A stretch of 64,000 bases of DNA from Mobiluncus sp963511525 (GTDB taxonomy: Bacteria; Actinomycetota; Actinomycetes; Actinomycetales; Actinomycetaceae): positions 62,001 through 126,000 of the forward strand of contig NZ_CAUPIY010000002.1 in assembly GCF_963511525.1 (NCBI RefSeq), read 5' to 3'. Made by a program: the position numbers and the translations under genes. The notes under the pieces were generated by a model. That model was not told the origin of the DNA. It was given only the letters and a program-made list of their open reading frames with translations, and ran no database searches. Positions within the stretch are counted from its first letter, which is position 1, and every line of letters begins with the position of its first letter. Of the stretch, positions 37,127 to 43,755 are shown in pieces.

Positions 37127-37810
37127 CTAACTACCGAGGGGATAAAATTCTACAGTTAAGGTATTCTTCGCCATTCCACTAGGTGAAAACGTGACATCTA
37201 GTATAGCATGGGCACCCAGTTTGCCAGGAATCGCATCATACCAGCCCCAACCAGTCGTGTACGAGAACGGACTAGGTGCATTGTTTTTCTTTAGCACATG
37301 ACCCCATGCGCCTTGCCCCGCCACCAGAGCCCTTTGGTATATGTCAGTTGGGTAAGAATATGAAGTTGAACCAAATACTCGATTGACTCTGATTTTTTTA
37401 TTTCCACCGGTACCCCTCAAATCATAGTCCAAGCCTACGGTAGCGGTGAGTGGATACTCAGTCTTGGTTTCACTTCCAGTTGACATCAGAGATACACCTG
37501 TTCCATTTGACAACTGTTGGAATTGTTTTGGGGTGATTGCTCCAACGGACAACAAGTCCTGTGCTGTAACTTCAATCTTTGATTCACTGCTATAACTGCG
37601 ATACTCCGTATTTGGAAGAGTCTCCCGTTGAATCACTCTCGTTGTTTTCAACTCAATAGGCGCCGACAAGCCGGTCGAGTTGTTCATCAATACCACACGT
37701 GAACTATCTGAGCTCACAATCTCCTGGGTAGCTTGAGCCTCGGGAGGTAAGAGGTAAAATGTACCTGTAGCTAAAAGTGAAACACTTAAAAACGTTAGAA
37801 GAGACCGCAT
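37127..37810 (-). CDS. secreted AT-rich protein of unknown function (cassette cargo 1)
   Basis: 227-aa protein with a signal peptide (MRSLLTFLSVSLLATGTFYLL, cut probably after QATQ near residue 28). The mature part has no Cys, is Ser/Thr/Gly-rich and ends in a beta-rich stretch (SPFSYTTGWGWYDAIPG, AHAILDVTFSPSG). A middle segment ITPKQFQQLSNGTGVSLMS is helical and polar. No family recognised. ATG 37810 was chosen over an upstream in-frame ATG because AAAGGAG lies 6-7 nt before it, in a block conserved at the second locus. GC content is clearly below that of neighbours. Confidence 0.75.
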   Translation of the reverse strand: MRSLLTFLSVSLLATGTFYLLPPEAQATQEIVSSDSSRVVLMNNSTGLSAPIELKTTRVIQRETLPNTEYRSYSSESKIEVTAQDLLSVGAITPKQFQQLSNGTGVSLMSTGSETKTEYPLTATVGLDYDLRGTGGNKKIRVNRVFGSTSYSYPTDIYQRALVAGQGAWGHVLKKNNAPSPFSYTTGWGWYDAIPGKLGAHAILDVTFSPSGMAKNTLTVEFYPLGS

Positions 37811-37946
37811 TTTTATCTCCTTTGATAGGGAAACACTGTTTCTATATGCTACCATACAGTTTCCCGACGGTCAAGATTCCGGCGTACCTTATGTATTTTG
37901 AGCGCGAGGGCGGTGTGGTGCCTCACATAGTTTGAGCGCGAAAATA
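37808..37946 (-). promoter_or_regulatory. 139-bp conserved upstream module, copy 1
   Basis: Contains two direct repeats starting TCGCGCTCAAA (from 37941 and 37907 downward, 34 bp apart; 21 of 24 positions agree between the repeats of copy 2), a promoter with TTGACC (37874-37869), a 17-bp spacer and TAGCAT (37851-37846), and AAAGGAG before the ATG. It aligns without gaps to 63402-63540 on the plus strand with 121 of 139 bases identical, the first 53 all identical. A GGGAAAC/GTTTCCC inverted repeat between promoter and ribosome binding site is only in this copy. Confidence 0.88.
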
Positions 37947-37960
37947 CCTCTCAAAGAAAC

Positions 37961-38074
37961 GGGGAATCCTCGCCACCTGCGGGGTTTTGAGCGCTGCCAT
38001 GACCGTCATGTTGGTCGTATTCATCGGGCTCGCCTTGCACGTCGCCGCCCGTTTCGACACGGCAGCGGCCTAAT
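37961..38074 (+). repeat. direct repeat B: duplicated flippase 3' end (gene fragment)
   Basis: A 114-bp copy of 36583-36696, including the flippase stop codon, at about 94% identity. It has no start or promoter and does not code for a functional protein. Differences fall mostly at third codon positions, as if the copy came from a diverged allele of the same gene rather than a recent tandem duplication. Confidence 0.9.
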
Positions 38075-38120
38075 CTCCGGCAGGCTGACTGGACTCGCCA
38101 GACCGGTTTTTGGTGTGTAA

Positions 38121-39197
38121 TCAGACCTGGGCTGCACCTTCGACCAGGACTTTTACGGCTTCGTGCGCGGCGGTACCGGTTCCATAAGGGGTGGCGGTGG
38201 TTGGTTCGGGCAAAGGCCGGGTCGCCGCCTGGACCAGCGAGGCTGGTTCGGCCAGCTGGTTCCAGCCCAGCTCAACTGTCTCTACCCACTCGGTTTGGGG
38301 CCGTACCGTGGTGGCCGGGACCCGCAGCAAGAACGCTTCCTTTTGCAGTCCGCCGGAATCCGTAACAATGTGTCGAGCCTGCAGCGCTGCGGCCACCAGC
38401 TGCGGATATGCCAGCGGTTCGTGCAGGTGAATGGCTCCGCGCGCCAGATTCACGCCCGCCGCCTCCGCTTTGGCGCGCAAGCGCGGATGAGCCAGCAACA
38501 CGACCGGGAACGGCAGATCCGCGAGAGCCGCCACCACGGCCTCGAGGCGGCTCGGATCGTCGGTGTTTTCGGCTCGGTGAATGGTGGCTAGGGCGTATTG
38601 GGAGGGCGCCAAGCCGAGTTCGGCGGGGATGGGGTTAGCAATCTGCCCGGATTGGACCCGGTCGCGAATCGCGAACAGTACGTCAGTCATCACGTCCCCG
38701 ACCAGGACCGAACGGCCCTCCAAGCCTTCGTCTGCCAGGTGACGCATCGCGACCTGGGTGGGTGCCAGCAGCAAATCCGCGGCGTGGTCAGTGAGCACCC
38801 GGTTGATTTCTTCGGGCATGTCGCGGTTAAAGGAACGCAGCCCGGCCTCCAGGTGCGCGACCCGCTGGTGAATCTTTACCGCCGCGAGCGCCCCGGCCAG
38901 CGTCGAGTTCGTGTCCCCATAAACCAGCACCCAGTCCGGCTGCGCCTCAGCAATGACCGGCTCCAGTTCGGCCAGCATCCGCCCAGTTTGCACCCCGTGA
39001 CTGGCGCTACCCACGTTGAGATGTACGTCGGGACGCGGAATCTCCAGGTCTTGAAAGAACACTTCGGACAGCATCGGGTCGTAGTGCTGGCCGGTATGGA
39101 CAATGAGATGTTCCACCTCTGCCTGGGCACACGCCTTCGCGATCGGTGCCAGTTTCACAAACTGGGGGCGCGCCCCCACAATCGACATGATTTTCAC
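38121..39197 (-). CDS. wecB: UDP-N-acetylglucosamine 2-epimerase family (WecB/WbpI)
   Basis: 358-aa non-hydrolysing UDP-sugar 2-epimerase: IVGARPQFVKLAPI at the start, VYGDTNSTLAGALAAVK, HLEAGLRSFNRDMPEEINR with catalytic acids, TIHRAEN with the conserved His, and TDSGGLQKEAFLL in the nucleotide site. It makes either UDP-ManNAc (WecB) or, if WbpI-like, the manno form of UDP-2,3-diacetamido-glucuronic acid. GTG 39197 with TAAGTT exactly 6 nt upstream. It lies just past the duplicated flippase fragment. Confidence 0.92.
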   Translation of the reverse strand: MKIMSIVGARPQFVKLAPIAKACAQAEVEHLIVHTGQHYDPMLSEVFFQDLEIPRPDVHLNVGSASHGVQTGRMLAELEPVIAEAQPDWVLVYGDTNSTLAGALAAVKIHQRVAHLEAGLRSFNRDMPEEINRVLTDHAADLLLAPTQVAMRHLADEGLEGRSVLVGDVMTDVLFAIRDRVQSGQIANPIPAELGLAPSQYALATIHRAENTDDPSRLEAVVAALADLPFPVVLLAHPRLRAKAEAAGVNLARGAIHLHEPLAYPQLVAAALQARHIVTDSGGLQKEAFLLRVPATTVRPQTEWVETVELGWNQLAEPASLVQAATRPLPEPTTATPYGTGTAAHEAVKVLVEGAAQV

Positions 39198-39203
39198 GTC
39201 TCT

Positions 39204-39209
39204 AACTTA
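39204..39209 (-). promoter_or_regulatory. -10 hexamer TAAGTT of the 2-epimerase gene, leaderless type
   Basis: TAAGTT on the minus strand, 6 nt before GTG 39197; no Shine-Dalgarno site is evident. Confidence 0.4.
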
Positions 39210-39263
39210 CCAAGACCGGGCCTAGGCGCGAAGCTGGCGAACCCGCGAAAGCGACGCCGGACT

Positions 39264-40466
39264 CTAGTGACGTATCTGCGCCAAAACCACCCGAGCCGCG
39301 TTCTGGCCGGTCAAACGCAACGAACGGTGCTCCTGTACCCACTTGCGCGTCTCACCGGTGCGCAACCGACCCTCTAAGACGCTGCTCAGAGCCATTTTCA
39401 GGACTTCGCGGTCATAAGGCAGGGCCAAACCTAACTGGTTTTCGGTGATGTCCGTGCCGGCCGGGCCCGCGCCCACGTAAATGACCGGAGTTCCGCAAGC
39501 CAGCCCCGCCAACACCTTGGTCGGGTAGGCGAAATCGTAGCCCAGCCCCGGTTTGATACTGACCAGGCAAGCCCGCGCCTGACGCTGCCACGCCGCGGCC
39601 TCAACCGGGGAGACCTGGCCAAATAGGATTCGCCCCGGCTCCAGGCGCTGGGCAATATCGTGCATAGCGGCGAAAGAACTGCCCTGCCCCAGGAACAGCA
39701 GGCGGGCACGGGGAAACTTCGGGGCAATCTCGGCAAAAGCCTGGGCAAAAATTTCCGCCCCCTGCCACTCCGAAGCCGTCCCGGCATAAACCAACCAATC
39801 CGCGGCGGCGACCTCATCGGCGCTCAACCCCGCCACCGGCTGCGGAGCGGGACCGAGCGCGGTAAACACCTCGGTATCTATCCCGTTTTCCACGACCGCC
39901 ACTCGCCGGGCTCCCAGCTCCTGACAACGGGCTGCCACCTGGTCAGACACGGCAATGACCGTGGCAGCACCGCGCAGCGCGAAACGTTCCACCGCCCGCA
40001 GCGCCCGCACCACCCAGGCCGGGGCGCTGGTCTGAGCCGCATCTGACCAAATATCGGCCGCGTAATACACGTAAGGGCGACGTTTCCAAGCTGCCAGAAC
40101 GCGCAGCATCGCCCCGGTAGTCGGCGGCGGCTCGCTGACATAAACCCTGGGGCTCGGGGCGAACAGGAGCCGGAAAAACGCGGGAATGTCAAAGCTCATA
40201 TAGGGCAGGTAGCCGCGAATGTACCCGGTTTCGTCACGTTTGGCCTGGACTCGTTGGATGCGCAAAAGGTTCCCCGCGCCGGTTTGCGCCTCAACTTGCG
40301 CCCGCGCGTCGCGGTCAGTGCCGGGGGCGGGAATCGTGGTCAGGACATTGACGGCGGCCCGGTGTTCCAGCAGGGCTTTCACCAGGGCTTCGAGCCGGAA
40401 CGAGGCCGCGGCCGGCTCCGGGGCAAAAATCCGGGAAACCACGGTGACATCAGGACGTGCGCGCAT
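39264..40466 (-). CDS. GT4-family glycosyltransferase (WbuB-like)
   Basis: 400-aa GT-B protein: VTVVSRIFAPEPAAASFRLEALVKAL at the start, PFYVSEPPPTTG-like segment (VYVSEPPPTTGAMLRVLAAW), YYAADIWSDAAQ, VAVVENGIDTEVF, and the donor segment CLVSIKPGLGYDFAYPTKVLAGLACGTPVIY. These match WbuB-type enzymes that add an N-acetylamino sugar in O-antigen and capsule assembly. It lies between the 2-epimerase and the Gfo/Idh gene, so it may transfer the amino-uronic acid or a partner sugar. ATG 40466 with GGAG close upstream. Confidence 0.87.
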   Translation of the reverse strand: MRARPDVTVVSRIFAPEPAAASFRLEALVKALLEHRAAVNVLTTIPAPGTDRDARAQVEAQTGAGNLLRIQRVQAKRDETGYIRGYLPYMSFDIPAFFRLLFAPSPRVYVSEPPPTTGAMLRVLAAWKRRPYVYYAADIWSDAAQTSAPAWVVRALRAVERFALRGAATVIAVSDQVAARCQELGARRVAVVENGIDTEVFTALGPAPQPVAGLSADEVAAADWLVYAGTASEWQGAEIFAQAFAEIAPKFPRARLLFLGQGSSFAAMHDIAQRLEPGRILFGQVSPVEAAAWQRQARACLVSIKPGLGYDFAYPTKVLAGLACGTPVIYVGAGPAGTDITENQLGLALPYDREVLKMALSSVLEGRLRTGETRKWVQEHRSLRLTGQNAARVVLAQIRH

Positions 40467-40641
40467 AGCTCCATTCTTTCCAAGTTTTTCCGGTCACAAG
40501 GGCGGATTGGCCGCGTTTTTCGGTGTGCCAAGGTGGTTCGTAAAACCTATTGCGTTGCATCGATATGCCAGAGATGGCACCGCGAGGCTCTTTCGGGTTT
40601 GGTGACGAAAGGGGGTGCCGCGGCGCTTTCAAGTCGCGACT

Positions 40642-41628
40642 CTACAGGTCGACCGTTTGTCCTGTGTCTCGCGACTGAACCATCGCTTCCAACACCCTGA
40701 GAGTCTGCAGCGCGTCCGTGAGCGGCACGATTCGGCTCGCGTCCCCGTTCAGAGCGGCGACAAAGTTCTCGTGCTCGACCCGCAGCGGTTCGCGCTGATC
40801 CAAGGCATACTGGGTCACTTCCCCGACGCTCACCCCGCGGACGTTCGCCACCTGGTCCCATTCCACAGCTTTGGTGCCATTTTCATAGAACGTCAAAGTG
40901 GAGTTCATCGTGTCCGCGACCAGCGCGCCCTTTTCGCCGGTGACGGTGGTGAGGCGTTCTTTGAAAGGACTGAACCAGTTGACGATGTGGTTCACCAGCA
41001 CCCCGTTTTCCAGCACACCGGTGGCGAACAGCAAATCTTCGTGTTCGCGCCCGGATTTGCGGGCCGTCCGGGCAGACACGGATTGGTAGCGCAAACCTGC
41101 AATCCACGCGGTCAAATCCACGTCATGAGTCGCCAGGTCCTTGATGACCCCCACGTCAGAAATTCGAGCCGGGAACGGGCCTTGACGCCGCGTGGCAATC
41201 TGGAATACCTCCCCGAGTTCGCCGGCGGCAACCCGCTTTTGCAGCTCGATCAAGGCCGGGTTGCAGCGTTCTACGTAACCGGCGGCACCCACCAGGTTGG
41301 CCCGCTGGAAAGCGGTCACGATTTGTTCGCCCTGCTCAACCGTGCGAGCCAGGGGCTTTTCGATGAGAGCCGGGACACCCGCGGCGGCCAGCTGCAGCGC
41401 CACTTCCAGGTGATAGGCCGTGGGCACCGCCACGACCGCGGCCTCGATACCGGCCTCAATCAAGGCTGACACATCGGGAAGAACCTCTAACTCCCCCGCC
41501 ACACCGAACTTGTCACCAGCCGGATCCGCTACGGCTACCAGGGTTTCGCCGGGGGTTTCGCGGACGTTGCGGACATGGTGGCGACCCATGCTACCAATAC
41601 CGATTACACCAACACGTATTTCTTTCAT
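40642..41628 (-). CDS. Gfo/Idh/MocA oxidoreductase, probable UDP-GlcNAcA 3-dehydrogenase (WbpB/WlbA-like)
   Basis: 328-aa NAD-dependent sugar oxidoreductase: RVGVIGIGSMGRHHVRNV binds NAD, ALIEKPLART contains the family EKP motif, and IKDLATHDVDLTAWIAG carries the active-site His. Surface-sugar clusters use this family to oxidise C3 of UDP-GlcNAc uronic acid before amination. The next two upstream genes on the strand are the matching aminotransferase and N-acetyltransferase. Ribosome binding site AGGAAAG before ATG 41628. Confidence 0.87.
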   Translation of the reverse strand: MKEIRVGVIGIGSMGRHHVRNVRETPGETLVAVADPAGDKFGVAGELEVLPDVSALIEAGIEAAVVAVPTAYHLEVALQLAAAGVPALIEKPLARTVEQGEQIVTAFQRANLVGAAGYVERCNPALIELQKRVAAGELGEVFQIATRRQGPFPARISDVGVIKDLATHDVDLTAWIAGLRYQSVSARTARKSGREHEDLLFATGVLENGVLVNHIVNWFSPFKERLTTVTGEKGALVADTMNSTLTFYENGTKAVEWDQVANVRGVSVGEVTQYALDQREPLRVEHENFVAALNGDASRIVPLTDALQTLRVLEAMVQSRDTGQTVDL

Positions 41629-41741
41629 GACTTTCCTATCTGCTTTGAGTTCCGGCTAAAACGGTCCCCCGGACCGTTTCTAAACGCCTCCACACCACCA
41701 CGCGGCGCCCCCATGCTAACGCACCGGCGCCGCGCTGGAAT

Positions 41742-42842
41742 CTAGGCACCGGCTTTGGCCAGGGCGTTCACGGCAGTCACGATGCGTTCCAGGTCTTCCT
41801 GATCCAAGGAGGGATGCACCGGCAGAGACACGACTTCGCGGGCGGCCGCTTCGGTCTGGGGCAGGTCCAAGCCCGGCGCAAAGTGGCACAGAGACGGCAG
41901 CCTGTGATTGGGAATCGGGTAGTACACGCCCGAACCAATCTGGTATTCTTCGCGCAACGCCTGAACAAACCCATCACGGTCGGCCGTGACCCGAATCGTG
42001 TATTGGTGGAACACGTGAGAGGCTTCCGGAGCAATGACCGGGACGGTGACCCCTTGCAGGTTCGCGCTTAGGAAAGCGGCGTTTTCCTGGCGTTTCGCGG
42101 TCCAGCCCGCGACCTTTTTCAGCTGTTCACGCCCGATTGCGGCGTGAATGTTCGTCATGCGCAGGTTAAAGCCGATGACTTCGTTCTGGTACTGCTTTTC
42201 CATGCCCTGATTGCGGTACAGGCGGCATTTGCGGGCGTGCTCAGGAGTTTCAGAGGTAATCATACCGCCCTCGCCGGAGGTCATGTTCTTGGTTGGGTAC
42301 AGCGAGAAAGCCCCAAACGTCCCAAATGTCCCGACCTGCTGACCGTCCCAAGTCGCTCCGTGAGCCTGGCAGGCGTCCTCGAAAATCATCAGGTCGTGTT
42401 CGCGCGCAATCCGACCCAGCTCGGTCATATTCGCCGGGTGTCCATAGAGGTGCACCGGCAAAATCGCCTTGGTGTTCGGCGTAATCGCCGCCTCAACCGC
42501 AGCGGGATCGAGGCAGAAATGTTCCGCCTCAATGTCAGCAAACACCGGCCTTGCCCCGGTTAGCGCCACCGAATTCGCCGTGGCAGCAAACGTAAAGGAA
42601 GGCACGATGACTTCGTCGCCCGCCCCGATTCCAGCCGCCAGCAGCCCGCACAGCAGGGCGGAAGTTCCGGCGTTAACCGCCACGGTTTCCCTCCCCGCCC
42701 CTAACTGGGCACCGAATTCCTGCTCGAACTCGGCCACTACGCTGCCCTGAGCCAACATTCCGGTGCGCAGGACCGCATCCACTGCTTCGCGTTCTTCCGC
42801 GCCGATAATCGGCTTGGCTGCGGGGATGAATTCTTTACTCAT
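41742..42842 (-). CDS. DegT/DnrJ/EryC1/StrS sugar aminotransferase (WbpE/WlbC-like)
   Basis: 366-aa PLP enzyme: NAGTSALLCGLLAAGIGAGDEVIVPSFTFAATANSV, VHLYGHPANM, FEDACQAHGA with the PLP-contacting Asp, and FSLYPTKNMTSGEGG with the lysine that forms the Schiff base. It would aminate the C3 keto sugar made by the Gfo/Idh enzyme downstream. Length and motifs are normal. Strong AAGGAGA before ATG 42842; 32 bp after the acetyltransferase gene. Confidence 0.93.
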   Translation of the reverse strand: MSKEFIPAAKPIIGAEEREAVDAVLRTGMLAQGSVVAEFEQEFGAQLGAGRETVAVNAGTSALLCGLLAAGIGAGDEVIVPSFTFAATANSVALTGARPVFADIEAEHFCLDPAAVEAAITPNTKAILPVHLYGHPANMTELGRIAREHDLMIFEDACQAHGATWDGQQVGTFGTFGAFSLYPTKNMTSGEGGMITSETPEHARKCRLYRNQGMEKQYQNEVIGFNLRMTNIHAAIGREQLKKVAGWTAKRQENAAFLSANLQGVTVPVIAPEASHVFHQYTIRVTADRDGFVQALREEYQIGSGVYYPIPNHRLPSLCHFAPGLDLPQTEAAAREVVSLPVHPSLDQEDLERIVTAVNALAKAGA

Positions 42843-42874
42843 ATTGTCTCCTTGCTTGTGTTTCTAAGCCATAC

Positions 42875-43474
42875 TTAGGCTTGGTCAAAAGTCAGTTTTC
42901 CATCAGTTTCGGTATAGGTCTGTCCAGTGACGGGGCACCGCCAACACCCGGCTTTGCCCTCCACCGCTTCGAGGCGCACTCCAGCGCGTCCCACCCAGCC
43001 AATCTGGCGGGCGGGAACGCCAACCACTAGGGCATAATCGGGAACGTCACGGCTGACCACCGCGCCGGAACCGACTGTGGCCCAACGCCCCACGGTGACC
43101 GGAGCAATGCACACTGCCCGAGCCCCGATAGCGCAACCGTGGCGCAACGTCACCCCCACTGCTTCCCAATCAGTTGCGGATTTCAAGGTGCCGTCCGGGT
43201 TGATGGCCCGCGGCCACTGGTCATTGGTCAAGACTGCGGCCGGCCCGACAAACACGCCATCTTCCAGCACTGCCGGTTCATAAACCAAGGCATAGTTTTG
43301 AATTTTGCAATTCGCGCCGACTTTCACGCCGGCATCGATGTAGGCTCCGCGTCCCACGATGCAGTTTTCCCCCAACACCGCGTCTTCGCGGACCTGGGCG
43401 TAATCCCAAATCGAACAGCCAGCACCGATTGCAGCCGACTGCGCAATTTGGGCGGTTTCAACGATACGACCCAT
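42875..43474 (-). CDS. left-handed beta-helix N-acetyltransferase (WbpD/WlbB-like)
   Basis: 199-aa hexapeptide-repeat acetyltransferase: IGAGCSIWDYAQVREDAVLGENCIVGRGAYIDAGVKVGANCKIQNYALV, then GVFVGPAAVLTNDQWPRAIN, which is characteristic of WbpD/WlbB enzymes that acetylate the 3-amino group of UDP-GlcNAc3NA. The C-terminal part has a CWRCPVTGQTY segment with two Cys. ATG 43474 was chosen (AAAGG upstream); the frame is open 29 codons further but lacks a start signal and family similarity. First gene of the acetyltransferase-aminotransferase-dehydrogenase run. Confidence 0.92.
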   Translation of the reverse strand: MGRIVETAQIAQSAAIGAGCSIWDYAQVREDAVLGENCIVGRGAYIDAGVKVGANCKIQNYALVYEPAVLEDGVFVGPAAVLTNDQWPRAINPDGTLKSATDWEAVGVTLRHGCAIGARAVCIAPVTVGRWATVGSGAVVSRDVPDYALVVGVPARQIGWVGRAGVRLEAVEGKAGCWRCPVTGQTYTETDGKLTFDQA

Positions 43475-43586
43475 AGCTACCTTTCTTGACCAAATGAAAC
43501 TCCTCCATCTTATCCCAACGGGGCCTGGCGAAACCTGGTGGAAAGCGTGCGAACCAAACAATATCCGGGTTTAGTGATCGAAATCC

Positions 43587-43640
43587 GCGATTAAATCGGG
43601 GTTGCTGGTCTATATAGCCACTTACCCCGATTTAATCGCG
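43587..43640. repeat. palindromic repeat, copy 2
   Basis: 17-bp perfect arms (CGCGATTAAATCGGGGT and its complement) around an imperfect centre with TGCTGGTCTATATAG. It is the same element as at 12051-12100; the similarity continues past the right arm (GCGAA then TAG). Located between the amidase terminator and the acetyltransferase gene. Confidence 0.85.
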
Positions 43641-43708
43641 AATTAGAATCGCTTAGCAACGGAGACCCCGATGTCGAGGACTCCAACTCCGCAAATCATC
43701 CCGGGCAC

Positions 43709-43744
43709 AAAAAACGGGGGCTCGGGAATCGTCCCGAGCCCCCG
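43709..43744 (-). terminator. intrinsic terminator of the amidase gene
   Basis: Perfect 13-bp GC-rich stem (CGGGGGCTCGGGA and its complement, 43715-43744) with a 4-base loop; on the minus strand it is followed by TTTTTT. Confidence 0.88.
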
Positions 43745-43755
43745 CAGTTCAAGCC

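Noticed and set aside
37127..37810. Lactococcin 972-type bacteriocin
   Set aside because: The protein is more than twice as long and lacks the short Trp/Tyr-rich mature sequence of that family; the partner has four helices and no ABC gene follows.
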